Assembly (NCBI RefSeq): GCF_000224145.3
Contig: NC_020170.2
Span: 1,258,300 to 1,322,299, forward strand
Direction: 5' to 3'
From: Ciona intestinalis
Lineage: Eukaryota; Chordata; Ascidiacea; Phlebobranchia; Cionidae
Length of the DNA: 64,000 nucleotides
Shown: piece after piece, positions 1 to 12,600 of the stretch
Position numbering within the stretch: the first letter of the stretch is position 1
How the letters are laid out: each line of letters opens with the position of its first letter
The notes under the pieces: model-generated
What the model saw: the letters and a program-made list of their open reading frames with translations, nothing else
Told to the model about the DNA's origin: nothing
Database searches by the model: none
Made by a program: the position numbers and the translations under genes

Positions 1-3000
1 AAAACACATTATTCATTGGCCAATATGGAGCTGTTGTTGCCAAAAGATCAATAGTAACTTAGTTAACTTAGAAATTTTCTTGCATAATATGTGAAGGTCG
101 TCTCAGGAAATTGAAAACGTTTACCTTTTGAGGTGTTCCCGGTTTAGTGTTTGTGGTTCACAGACTAGTCGTTCACTAGGCGAATCCGACACTCCATGGT
201 TGCTAACATACACACATAGTTGTATTCAATGTGTTAGTGTTGTTTTTACATTGGATGTAGCGGTATCCAGAGAATCAACAAATTAAGATTGAATGGACTT
301 TTCAGTAAGAAGGACACACACGCTTTGGTGTGACAAGCTTTCACGTAGGCGAATATCATCTACATTTTCCTTAATAGGTTGCTCAACCCGGTCGACTCTT
401 CTTCAAATCTAGTTACAATTCATTTAAAAGAGACTACATTCATTTTAAAAACAATTGCTTTTACCATACTGTGCCTTTGGTTTCGTCCTGGTTTCACCAA
501 GCCTATTGTCCAGGAAAGTAAACGAGAGTGCATGGCACACGTATCTCACCGACAAGAAAAAGACCAATAAAAGCAGGATATGGAGTGATGGTTTATTCCT
601 CTGCAGAACAAAATATTAAAATATACAATGAAGCAAAATATGCGAGGTATAACTTGCTTTGTTGCCATCTGAAGTAAGAGATGAATTTGTACGAACAGTC
701 TTTCATTACCAATGTTGGTGGTGGTTATTTAACCATGTAATGATTTTGAAGCCTTTTTAAGGACAAGAAGACCATTCTGTCCTTGCAAGCGATGTGCAAA
801 CTTTTTACAAATCTGGCATAAAATGTGGTATTCTGTAAAGATAAAAACACGTTATTCATTGGCCAATATGGAGCTGTTGTTACCAAAAGATCAATAGTAA
901 CTTAGTTAACTTGGAAATTGTTTTTGCATAATATGTGTAGGTCGTCTCAGGAAATTAAAAACGTTTACCTTTTTGAGGTGTTCCATGTTTAGTGTTTGTG
1001 GTTCACAGACTAGTCGTTCACTAGGCGAATCCGACACTCCATGGTTGCTAACATACACACATAGTTGTATTCAATGTGTTAGTGTTGTTTTTACATTGGA
1101 TGTAGCGGTATCCAGAGAATCAACAAATTAAGATTGAATGGACTTTTCAGTAAGAAGGACACACACGCTTTGGTGTGACAAGCTTTCACGTAGGCCAATA
1201 TCATCTACATTTTCCTTAATAGGTTGCTCAACCCGGTCGACTCTTCTTCAAATCTAGTTACAATTCATTTAAAAGAGACTACATTCATTTTAAAAACAAT
1301 TGCTTTTACCATACTGTGCCTTTGGTTTCGTCCTGGTTTCACCAAGCCTATTGTCCAGGAAAGTAAACGAGAGTGCATGGCACACGTATCTCACCGACAA
1401 GAAAAAGACCAATAAAAGCAGGATATGAAGTGATGGTTTATTCCTCTGCAGAACAAAATATTAAAATATACAATGAAGCAAAATATGCGAGGTATAACTT
1501 GCTTTGTTGCCATCTGAAGTAAGAGATGAATTTGTACGAACAATCTTTCATTTCCAATGTTGGTGGTTGGTGGTGGTTATTTAACCATATAATGATTTTC
1601 GAAGCCTTTTTAAGAACAAGAAGACATTCTGTTCTTGCACGGGATGTGCAAACTTTTTGCAAATTTGGCAAAAAATGTGTTACTCTGTAAAGATAAAAAC
1701 ACTGTTTCATTGGCCAATATGGAGCTGTTGTTGCCAAAAGATCAATAGCAACTTAGTTAACTTAGAAATTTTCTTGCATAATATGTGTAAGTCGTCTCAG
1801 GAAATTGAAAACGTTTACCTTTTTGAGGTGTTCCCGGTTTAGTGTTTGTGGTTCACAGACTAGTCGTTCACTAGGCGAATCCGACACTCCATGGTTGCTA
1901 ACATACACACATAGTTATATTCAATGTGTTAGTGTTGTTTTTACATTGGATGTAGCGGTATCCAGAGAATCAACAAATTAAGATTGAATGGACTTTTCAG
2001 TAAGAAGGACACACACGCTTTGGTGTGACAAGCTTTCACGTAGGCGAATATCATCTACATTTTCCTTAATAGGTTGCTCAACCCGGTCGACTCTTCTTCA
2101 AATCTAGTTACAATTCATTTAAAAGAGACTACATTCATTTTAAAAACAATTGCTTTTACCATACTGTGCCTTTGGTTTCGTCCTGGTTTCACCAAGCCTA
2201 TTGTCCAGGAAAGTAAACGAGAGTGCATGGCACACGTATCTCACCGACAAGAAAAAGACCAATAAAAGCAGGATATGAAGTGATGGTTTATTCCTCTGCA
2301 GAACAAAATATTAAAATATACAATGAAGCAAAATATGCGAGGTATAACTTGCTTTGTTGCCATCTGAAGTAAGAGATGAATTTGTACGAACAATCTTTCA
2401 TTTCCAATGTTGNNNNNNNNNNNNNNNNNNNNNNNNNNNNNNNNNNNNNNNNNNNNNNNNNNAAGTAAGAGATGAATTCGTACGAACAGTCTTTCATTAC
2501 CAATGTTGGTGATGGTTATTTAACCATGTAATGATTTTAAAGCCTTTTTAAGGACAAGAAGATTGTTCTGTTCTTGCAAGCGATGTGCAAACTTTTTGCA
2601 AATCTGGCACAAAATGTGGTATTCTGTAAAGATAAAAACACGTTATTCATTGGCCAATATGGAGCTGTTGTTACCAAAAGATCAATAGTAACTTAGTTAA
2701 CTTGGAAATTTTCTTGCATAAAATGTGTGGGTCGTCTCAGGAAATTGAAAACGTTTACCTTTTTGAGGTGTTCCCGGTTTAGTGTTTGTGGTTCACAGAT
2801 TAGTGGTTCACTATAGGCGAATCCGACACTCCATGGTTGCTAACATACACACATAGTCATGTTCAATGTGTTAGCGTTATTGTTACATTGGAAGTAGCGG
2901 TATCCAGAGAATCAACAAATTAAGATTGAATGGACTTTTCAGTAAGAAGGGCACACACGCTTTGGTGTGACAAGCTCAACGTAGGCAAATATCATCTACA

Positions 3001-3060
3001 TTTTTCTTAATAGGTTGCTCAACCCGGTCAACTCTTCTTCAAATCTAGTTACAATTCATT
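1..3060. repeat. Tandem array of ~850-bp units
   Basis: Four units can be followed. The landmark TTCATTGGCCAATATGG recurs near positions 13, 852, 1707 and 2646. The first three are nearly identical and the fourth diverges and ends near 3060. Each of the first three carries the same 63-codon open stretch (379-570, 1224-1415, 2074-2265), which begins at TTG after a pyrimidine-rich tract ending in AG and finishes just before an AATAAA-like string. It could be a repeated terminal exon, but no gene can be built around it and I do not call one. The window starts inside the array, so its full extent is unknown. An N run splits the third unit. Confidence 0.85.
2413..2462. other. Assembly gap (50 N)
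   Basis: Run of N inside the ~850-bp array. Sequence after it repeats sequence before it, so unit number here is uncertain. Confidence 0.99.
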
Positions 3061-4320
3061 GCTAACATACCCACATCCCAAACGTGTATTCAGTGTTAGC
3101 GTTTTCGTATTGGAGCTGTAGCAAGAAACATCATTGGGATCGTTTTAGCGATACCAGCTTTGGTAGGATTGCTGCTGGTATCCAAAGAAACATACAAACG
3201 ATACATTGAACGGAGTATTGACGGACACACATCCAAATACAACTGTTCTGATCAACAAGTAGAAACGTAACATGCTACATGTAGGCTACAGCATGGCTTG
3301 TCTTAATTTTCATTGAATCCGCCTTCTCTTTTAGCTCCAATATCATTCTTTGATTGTTTGTTGAATTTATACTGCTTTGTGTTTCTTTGCTTTTTTCTTT
3401 TTTGTTTCGTAGTTGAAAACAGACTGTCTGGGGTTAATGAGATCCAATTTCCATAGTTGTCAGGGAATGTTTAAAGTTTTGGGGGTTTATTGGGCTGTTT
3501 TTTTTATTTTTATGCTAACGGAAATATTTTGTGGATTTTGTTTTTAAATGTGGTGGTTGGTTTTTCTTTGAAATGACGTATATGGTAGGGAAGTTTTTAC
3601 TAAAAGTTGTTATTTTTGGGGGTAAAATTTTCATATTGGTTTGATTTAGTTAGTTTGCTTGGTGCCGGGGCGACTATTTTGTGGTGCTTTTCTAGTTTTG
3701 AAGGGGGGTTGACTTTTTACCAAACAATAATAACACGAACCAAAAGCTGTGAAAACCGCGAAAACGAAGTTTAGCCAAATTAGGAGTATGTTGTAGGTAC
3801 TGCAGATCGTTCCAACTGTCATTGCAAATTTTCGGTATCGTAAGGACATATGTAAAAAAAAGTGACTTAAAGCAATGAAAATAATACGTGTTGTTTATAA
3901 AGGCGTGGTCCAAGCATCTCACTTAAATATCAATGCAAATATTTCAGGTAATTTAACGGGTAATTCAATGCACCGACCAATTATTTATATACAATGGTGA
4001 AGTGTGACACATGTTGCTTGGTTCTGCTTTATGACCAATTTTGGATGAGTAGGTCAATGCATACTCGTACTGCCTATCTGTATTTTTTCAGGGTGTTAGG
4101 ATGCTACCAAAGTTAAACGTCAAGAGATTTCAAGAACAGTGCATATATACTACAAGCTGGTGCTGCCTATAGTGCATATATACTACAAGCTGGTGCTGGA
4201 TATTGTGGGCGCTCCCAAAGTCGGAGCCAAGTACCATCTTTGGTACCAGTTAGCCCGTAATTTCGTAATTATGTAGCACACACAGTCTTTTACATCTCAG
4301 ACTGTCGACCCATTGCCTAC
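3061..4320. other. No gene seen
   Basis: AT-rich sequence with T/G-rich strand bias around 3340-3700. Short open frames on the minus strand (3646-3922) lack convincing splice sites or family signal. A 30-bp direct repeat containing GTGCATATATACTACAAG occurs twice near 4139 and 4170. Confidence 0.6.
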
Positions 4321-5085
4321 AAACCCTGGACCAATCTTTAATTATTTTAAAAACCCAAACTCCAAATCTTCAACAAACCCCAAATCTTTATTAAACCCTA
4401 AACTCCAAATCTTTAATAAACCCCAAACTCCAAATCTTTAATAAACCCCAAACTCCAAATCTTTAATAAACCCCAAACCCCAAATCTTCAATAAACCCCA
4501 ACCCCGAATCTTTATTAAACCCTAAACTTCAAATCTTTAATAAACCCCAAACCCCAAATCTTCAATAAACCCCAACCCCGAATCTTTATTAACCCTAACT
4601 CCAAATCTTTAATAAACCCAACCCCGATCTTTATTAACCCTAACTCCAATCTTTAATAACCCCAACCCCAATCTNNNNNNNNNNNNNNNNNNNNNNNNNN
4701 NNNNNNNNNNNNNNNNNNNNNNNNNNNNNNNNNNNNNNNNNNNNNNNNNNNNNNNNNNNNNNNNNNNNNNNNNNNNNNNNNNNNNNNNNNNNNNNNNNNN
4801 NNNNNNNNNNNNNNNNNNNNNNNNNNNNNNNNNNNNNNNNNNNNNTAAANCCCCAAACTCCAAATCTTTATTAAACCCCAAACCCAAATCTTTAATAAAC
4901 CCCAAATCTTCAACAAACCCCAAATCTTTATTAAACCCTATACTCCAAATCTTTAATAAACCCCAACACCGAATCTTTATTAAATCCCAAACTCCAAATC
5001 TTTAATAAACCCCAAACCCCAAAGCTTTAATAAATCCCAAATATTTAATAAACCCCCAACCCCAAATATTTAATAAACCCAAAAG
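4321..5085. repeat. ~25-bp CCCCAAA-rich minisatellite
   Basis: Imperfect tandem copies of a ~25-bp unit with core AAACCCCAAACTCC followed by AAATCTTTAAT, strongly C-rich on the plus strand. A run of N (4675-4850) interrupts the array, so the real copy number is unknown. Open frames across it are artefacts of the periodicity. The C-rich run resembles telomere repeats, but the unit is too long and irregular for a telomere. Confidence 0.9.
4675..4850. other. Assembly gap in minisatellite
   Basis: N run with four called bases at 4846-4849. It lies wholly inside the 25-bp minisatellite, the usual place for assembly collapse. Confidence 0.99.
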
Positions 5086-5104
5086 AACAACAGAAATAAA
5101 AGTT

Positions 5105-5790
5105 TCTTCAGCGGGGAATTTATGTCTCATTCCCTATCCCTACCCCCAAATCCATAACCCCTAATTCATAACCCCCAAACTCTAAACCCCAATCCCTAAT
5201 CCACCATCCCTAACCCCGAATTCATAACCCCCAAACCCTAACCCTCAATCCCTAACCCCAATCTCTAACCTCCCATACCTTACCATCAATCCCCGCATTC
5301 GGAGGGACTAGATAGGACCACCGATATACAAAACAGTTACAACACAGACATACTTTCCGGTTACAACCGACACACTACAATTACAACCGACACACTTTCC
5401 TGATACAAAACAACAACACCTAAACCCTTGAATTAACCCTTAATCCCAGAAATGTTTTATATCTACCCAAAACCCTACTATATAAATCCCAACACCCTCA
5501 CTATATCTATATCCAAAGCCTGCTATATTACCGAAATATTTCCTATATCTACCCAAAGCCCGATGTATCTGCCCAAATATTTCGTTATATCTACTCCAAA
5601 CACCAGCTACATGTACCTAAATCTTCCTTAAAATCTACCCAAAAGCCAGCTTTATCTACCCAAATATTCCGTTATATTTACCCATAACCCGCTATATCTA
5701 CCCAAATATTCTGTCATACCTATCAAATACCTGCTATATCTACTCAAATACCTGCTATATCTACCCAAAATCCCAACAATCTACCGAATC
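5105..5790. repeat. Degenerate AACCCTAA and CTATATCTACCC repeats
   Basis: From 5130 to 5290 there are loose copies of AACCCCTAA/AACCCTAA-like words. From about 5455 to 5790 there is a second, ~20-22-bp pattern with core CTATATCTACCCAAATATTC. Both are imperfect and no gene is seen. Confidence 0.7.
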
Positions 5791-5799
5791 AACTCTAAC

Positions 5800-6740
5800 T
5801 ACTACACTTAAAAACACCTCACATTCCCGCGAGTTGAAAAAAACTGAACAGTACTGTCATTGTAACACTGGCAAGCACCCCTTTGAAAACCCCAGTCATA
5901 ACATTTCATTTTACATGTATAGTAATAAGTAGGTGCATTAAGTATTTACACACCTTATATTAATGCTACCATTGGTGGTGCATTTGGCGTGAACTACGCC
6001 TACGTAATCAAGTTGAAAAAAAACAAGCAAAAATAATTTTAAAATAAACCGAATCGTTAATAATGTATAAATATTTTACAGGTTTTATAATCTGCAGTAC
6101 TCTAGTAGTGTATTACTGTGAAAAACATTATGTTTTTGCGCTTTTGCAGTCTCACAAATTTTAATCGGTGCTCATTTGTTTGTTGAAATTATTGGGCCTA
6201 ATGAAAGCCGTTTTGGAAACTTTTTGCCTAATTTTTACAAACGGGGAATTTAATATTGGGTTTTTGGAGAGCTATATATTTTAAGTGACTCTAATTTGTT
6301 GGTGTTGGACATTTTTTTATAGGGTGGATATTTTAAAACTATTTAAAATATTTAGGGGTTGGGCGATTATAGTTTCAGTAAGAAAACCTACTGAAACGTT
6401 TGGTTTGAAAGGAGGGGAGTATTTTTGAAATCTTTGTCTAATTTTAAAATGGGGAATCTATTGTGGATTTTTTAAAGGGAAATGGGTTTGGAAAACTACT
6501 TTTCAATTTTGGGGAAGGGGAATTTAACTTTTTCATTAGGGGTTTGAGGCCTCAGTGTGTAAACACACCAAGGCGCGGGGCAGATCATTTTTAGGGGGCG
6601 GGGTCGTTTTTCGGCATTTGACAACAGGAATTTGTATACGCTGTCCCCCCTCGAGCCGTTGGAACTACAACTAGTTCCGCTTTTTGGTCTTCAACAGACC
6701 GAAACCAGAGCTAAATAACCTTCTCAATCTGTTCCTTTTT
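5800..6740. other. No gene seen
   Basis: AT-rich sequence, becoming G/T-rich on the plus strand from 6180 to 6600. I see no splice-compatible coding exon and no recognisable repeat. Confidence 0.5.
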
Positions 6741-7227
6741 TGTTTGGGTAAGGGTGGTGGGTTGTGGGCCTCAGTTTCGGCACTGTTAACTGATGTTAAC
6801 TGATCTGATTCCACAGGTCGGGAACCAGATGGGGAATCCAAATTGATACTGCAAAGGTTATATGAGATAAAAAAAGGAGGTAAAGAAGAAATGCTTACTT
6901 AGGTTTTTAATCGCGTTTGTAAAAGTAATATATAGTAGGGTGAGGTAACTTGCGTCGTATTTTCATTCTCTTTTTCATTCCCTTTTCTCGCCCCATTTGG
7001 TGTAAAAAATAATATTTATAGAGATATATAACTGTAGTGGTGGGACTCATTTCCAACTTACGAATTTTCAGTATCTTTAGTTTCTTCAGATAAGATAACG
7101 TCTACGAAGTCCAGTGCTGAGGTCACGTTTGCAACTGTATAAAGTTAGAATTTGAATATTAAAACTACATTGAATAAACAAGTTAATACTGCGACTTTAT
7201 TTACGAGTTTTAGGTTCCCGAAAGCTA

Positions 7228-7307
7228 NNNNNNNNNNNNNNNNNNNNNNNNNNNNNNNNNNNNNNNNNNNNNNNNNNNNNNNNNNNNNNNNNNNNNNNNN
7301 NNNNNNN
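7228..7307. other. Assembly gap (80 N)
   Basis: About 330 bp before the gap is repeated nearly exactly after it (6897-7227 against 7316-7647). The first unit may therefore be an unmerged allele rather than a true extra copy. Confidence 0.99.
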
Positions 7308-7982
7308 AGGTAAGAAGAAATGCTTACTTAGGTTTTTAATCGCGTTTGTAAAAGTAATATATAGTAGGGTGAGGTAACTTGCGTCGTATTTTCATTCTCT
7401 TTTTCATTCCCTTTTCTCGCCCCATTTGGTGTAAAAAATAATATTTATAGAGATATATAACTGTAGTGGTGGGACTCATTTCCAACTTACGAATTTTCAG
7501 TATCTTTAGTTTCTTCAGATAAGATAACGTCTACGAAGTCCAGTGCTGAGGTCACGTTTGCAACTGTATAAAGTTAGAATTTGAATATTAAAACTACATT
7601 GAATAAACAAGTTAATACTGCGACTTTATTTACGAGTTTTAGGTTCCCGCAAGCTACTAATTTTACTTGGTATTATGAAGGTTACATTATAAATACGAGA
7701 AAAAGGCCTGTTCTTATACAAACGACTGTCAAAAAAGACCATGCATATATTATGTGCAAAAATATCGTGAAAGTAAATTGTTTTATCTAAGTATTAAGGG
7801 CAACAACAGTCGATATATCCTACGGATGTTCTGTTTCCTACATCTCATGTCCGCCTATGAGATACCACATTTGTAACTTTCTGGGTGACTTATTATTTTT
7901 TCAATTTTAAATTATATATATGACCACCAGTTTGAGCAACCAATTAGAGGCTACTGGGTTGAAGGTGTGCGTTTTTTCTTTA

Positions 7983-8178
7983 TTATTTTAAGGACAAATT
8001 GTTAGATGAATTACCGATTTCCTTTTTGTTCGCTGTTATAGCTGTTTCTGTATCTTTGGTACCAATTTCAAATTGATACATTTCTGTGCGGGTGGTGAGG
8101 TTGTGGGCATCAGTTTCCGGCACTAATAACTGATCTGATTCCACCGGCCGGGAACCAGTTGGGGAAACCAAATCGATA
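7983..8178 (-). pseudogene. Extra copy of terminal exon (copy D)
   Basis: A minus-strand exon-like block follows a good acceptor (pyrimidines then CTTCGCAG). It reads about 64 residues to a stop and contains TEMYQFEIGTKDTE and ends ANKKEIGNSSNNLSLK. That last part is identical to part of the final exon of the gene at 9697-13852. The incoming phase (one base before the first full codon) differs from the phase-0 exit of that gene's exon 6. It is either an alternative terminal exon or a non-used duplicate. Confidence 0.4.
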
Positions 8179-8893
8179 CTGCGAAGGATAAAGGTTATAA
8201 CAGACAAAAATGAGGTAAAGAAGAAATGCTTACTTAGGTTTTTTATCATGTTTGTAAAAGTAATATAGTATAGGGCCAGGTAACATGCGTCGTATTTGCA
8301 TTTTCGTTTCTCGTTGCATTTGGTAGTAAAAAGAGCATTTAAAGAAATGTATAACTGTAGTGATGGGACTCTACTCTATACTGCCAAAAGAGCATTTCCA
8401 ACTTACGTGTTTTCCATATCTTTAGTGTTTTCAGATAAGCTAACGTCCACGGAGTCCAGTGCTGAGCTCACGTCTGCAACAAAGTTAGAATTTGAGTATT
8501 AAAACTACATTGAATAAACAAGTTAATACTGCGACTTTATTTACGAGTTTTAAGTTCCCGCAAGCTACTAATTTTACTTGGTATTATGAAGGTTACTTTA
8601 TAAATACGAGAAAAAGGCCTGTTCTTATACAAACGGCTGTCAAAAAAGACCATGCATATATTATGTGCAAAAATATCGTGAAAGTAAATTGTTTTATCTA
8701 AGTATTGAGGGCAACAACAGTCGGTATATCCTACGGATGTTCTGTTTCCTACATCTCATGTCCGCCTATGAGATACCACATTTGTAACTTTCTGGGTGAC
8801 TTATTATTTTTTCAATTTTAAATTATATATATGACCACCAGTTTGAGCAACCAATTAGAGGCTACTGGGTTGAAGGTGTGCGTTTTTTCTTTA

Positions 8894-9089
8894 TTATTTT
8901 AAGGACAAATTGTTAGATGAATTACCGATTTCCTTTTTGTTCGCTGTTATAGCTGTTTCTGTATCTTTGGTACCAATTTCAAATTGATACATTTCTGTGC
9001 GGGTGGTGAGGTTGTGGGCATCAGTTTCCGGCACTAATAACTGATCTGATTCCACCGGCCGGGAACCAGTTGGGGAAACCAAATCGATA
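8894..9089 (-). pseudogene. Extra copy of terminal exon (copy C)
   Basis: Same structure as the copy at 7983-8178, one 911-bp unit away, with nearly the same protein reading. The acceptor here is CCTTTGCAG. The open frame has survived in both copies, which argues for either very recent duplication or use as an alternative terminal exon. No promoter or upstream exon of its own is seen. Confidence 0.4.
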
Positions 9090-9696
9090 CTGCAAAGGAT
9101 AAAGGTTATAACAGACAAAAATAAGGTAAAGAAGAAATGCTTACTTAGGTTTTTTATCATGTTTGTAAAAGTAATATAGTATAGGGCGAGGTAACATGCG
9201 TCGTATTTGCATTTTCGTTTCTCGTTGCATTTGGTAGTAAAAAGAGTATTTAAAGAAATGTATAACTGTAGTGATGGGACTCTACTCTACTGCCAAAAGA
9301 GCATTTCCAACTTACGTGTTTTCCATATCCATAGTGTTTTCAGATAAGCTAACGTCCACGGAGTCCAGTGCTGAGCTCACGTCTGCAACAAAGTTAGAAT
9401 TTGAATATTAAAACTACATTGAATAAGTTAATACTGCGACTTTATTTACGAGTTTTAAGTTCCCGCAAGCTACTAGTTTTACTTGGTATCATGAAGGTTA
9501 CATTATAAATACGAGAAAAAAAAATTGTTCCTACGGCTATTAAAAAAGTATCAGAAATTGAGAGTAAATTGTTTTATCTAGGTATTGAGGGCAAAAACAG
9601 TCGATAAATAACACGGATGTTTTGTTACCTACACCTCATCTCCGCTTATGAGAAGCCACGTTTGAAACTTTCTGGGTGACTGTTATTATTTTTATT

Positions 9697-12600
9697 TTAT
9701 GACCACCAGTTTGAGCAACCAATTAGGGTGTACTGGGTTGAAGGTGTGTGTTTTTTCTTTATTTTTAAGGACAAATTGTTAGATGAATTACCGATTTCCT
9801 TTTTGTTCGCCGGTAGAACTGTATCTGCACTTTTGGTAGTAATTTCGAATTGATACATTCCTCTTGCATTGTAGAGGAACAGATCCTTTAGGAGATTGTC
9901 CGGCGCCCACACCTTAAACCAAGATATTTTGTTGTAATGATATTGATATGCAAACATGCCCGGTAGTAAACACACAATTAGATATCCTCCTGTGGGGTAA
10001 GATGGCATACTGTCAGCATCTAAATCCTATATTTCCGTATTATGATTTGATTATTTGACAATTCTCTTTAAGAGTCGAGGGGCTACGGGTATGTAATTCT
10101 GTTTATATTCTTTGTTACTGTCAAAAGGTATAAGAAAATAGAATAAAAAAACATATCCCATTTTACCTCATCCTAATATATGTATATTTACCCATATTGT
10201 GTATAAAAACACTTCACTTTCGACAACAGGCTTTTTTTGGATGGAACCAGCGGTCTCTGGTGACGCATCCTCATTGTCAGATACTGACGTTGCAGTCTTC
10301 CCAATAGGAGCATGTACAGAAACTATTGGGTGTTCAATAGGTCTCTCTGTCAAAGAACTTGCATATATTATGTGTAAAAATAACGTAAATGTAATTTTTT
10401 TTATCCTTGCATGGAGGGCAACAACAGTCGATATATCACAGATTTTCTGCTTCATACACCTCATGCTCGCCTTTAAGATATCATGTTTGTAACTTTCTTG
10501 GGGACAGTTTTACTTTTTTTTTCATTGTTAAATGTATAACCACCAATTTGAGCAACCAATTATGGACCACTGGGTTAAAAGTGTGCGTTTTTCTTACTAA
10601 TTATGGACGAACTATCAGTTAAACAATCGATTTTATCTTTGTTAGTTGTACCTGTAACTCCTGTAATTGGGATCGAAACTGCAACGTGATACCCGGTGTC
10701 GAGATTGAACAAGTACATGTTCGTGATTTTGTTATCTGGCGTCCAAACCTTAAAACAAGACAAGATATTCTGTTGTAATGGTATTGTTATGCAAACACGC
10801 CCGGCATTAAACACACAACAATATATCCTACTGACTCGCGGGACTACGGTAATTAAATTCTGCAAATAGTTTTTGTTTACTATCAAATGGAATGAGAAGA
10901 GAGAGTAAAAACATATCCCGTTTTACCCCATATGTGTGTATTTACCCAGATCGTGTATGAAAACACGTCGTTGTCTCTCGGGGGGCACAGGGCGGGGGCT
11001 GGGGCTTGCTTCTCTGCCAGAGGCGGGCCACGCATGAAAGAATACTCACAAACTCGGTCATCATTCACGGTCAAAGCAGGTAGCATGCCTACAGAAGCAG
11101 ATCGGCGAACCCCTTCCTAATAGTACAACGACAACATTTCAAACGTTTTAAAAATAATTAGAAACTGGGTTTCATATTTTGCTTTAAATATAAGAAAATT
11201 CCAGAGTATGTTCATTGGAATGGGGGTAGTTTTTCTATCATATCTAACAGTTACTAACGGAAAGTCTTTGGCGACCACTCTATAGGGTCGTTAGATATTG
11301 TCAAATAATCATGTAACATTTTTATTTGCTTATTACCAGATATGGCTATGAAAATTAAAGAGTTAAATTACTAACCCGTGCCCCACTTTTATATTGTAAA
11401 ATCTTACCCCACATTTCCCCCTTCCTGCAAGAGTGGACAAAGAGGCACTCCTCCGAATTCCCTGTTTTAATGGAAGAAACAATAACACGAATATTAAGGT
11501 TGTTATCGCAAAAAGTTCTTACCGGCATTTCGGGGAGCACATCATTAATCGGTGTCAAAAACGATGAGATTTCTCGTTTTTTCGGTATCGGCTGGTAAAA
11601 TGTCAGTTTTAAAAACAGCCCTTGCAATAGGCATCTGCTATATTCGATGTGGGTCCAATACTTTTACATATAGTAGGGTGGGGAACGATGGGACACATTT
11701 TCATTCTATTTTTCGTACCATTTGGTATAGTTAACAAAAAAAAAAAACATTAAACGAATTATAAAACCGTATCCTCACGACTCCCCTACACCGTTATTAC
11801 CTGTTAAAAACACGATCAGGATATTCGGATATTACGTGATAAATAGTAATTATGTCCCATCTTCCCCCACCCTACTCTATGAATTTTTTGCTAACAGTAT
11901 CTTATTTTACACAATATTAATTTATTAGTAAAATAAGAAAACAATATACTCACCGACACGATTAAACTTGTAGCATCTTCCTCCGTGCTAGCCCGAGGTA
12001 CTGCTGGCTTAGCATCACCAATCTTTCGAATTGGAGGAAGAAGAGAAACTACCGGCGAGGTCACCACCTCGCGATCCAGAACGTTCAACTGAATCTATAA
12101 TCGTTTAACGGGCCAAGTTAAGTATTTAAAATATATATATTTTTGAAGGAATGAATGCAACTTTTTATCTTCGGGTGGCGAGAAACAACAGTCGTGATGC
12201 CACGGGTATTTTGTTTTATACACTTATTGTTACCACGTATTGCAGTGACGAGCATTGAACCTGAAACTTGAGAGTTCGAAGCAGGCGGTGCACACGTGCA
12301 CTATAACCACTATAAAAAGCGTTAAGGTCCGTGCTTTGGAATCTATAAGTTTGCCGAATCGAGTTAACGAAGTAAATTAAGTCAGGGACGCCTTTACCGT
12401 AAACTTTAAATACAACAGGAGCTTTTAAAATCGGCGTTCCGATGGTTTCCTGCTAAAAAGAAGTTGTACCATTATGTACAATGGTTACCTAACCTAAGGG
12501 TTATAAGGCTTATAGCCATATGGCAGCGCGTTTCGAAAAGTGTACTCAACTGTCGGGTCAAATATATATGTCATACAGCCATATATGAAACCGTAGTAAG

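Larger units (their letters stand above)
6745..9690 (-). repeat. ~0.9-kb tandem units carrying minus-strand exon copies
   Basis: The landmark AAGAAATGCTTACTTAGG recurs near 6886, 7314, 8220 and 9131. Intact spacing is ~905-911 bp; the first interval is shortened by an N gap. Each unit holds, on the minus strand, a pyrimidine tract and AG followed by an open exon that starts TATCGATTTGG or a close variant, plus an old reversed SINE tail and a worn foldback repeat. The units are highly similar (second to third almost identical), implying recent amplification. They lie directly downstream of, and are related to, the final exons of the gene at 9697-13852. Confidence 0.8.

Noticed and set aside
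4609-4923. Minus-strand open frames rich in Gly/Leu through the minisatellite
   Set aside because: Result of the 25-bp repeat and the N run.
4321-5290. CCCCAAA and AACCCTAA words as a telomere
   Set aside because: Unit too long and irregular, unique genes continue on the right, and the repeat is interstitial.
7581-8701. Plus-strand repeated 69-codon open frames in the 0.9-kb units
   Set aside because: They overlap the reversed SINE tail and have no splice or family support; the minus strand carries the exon copies.
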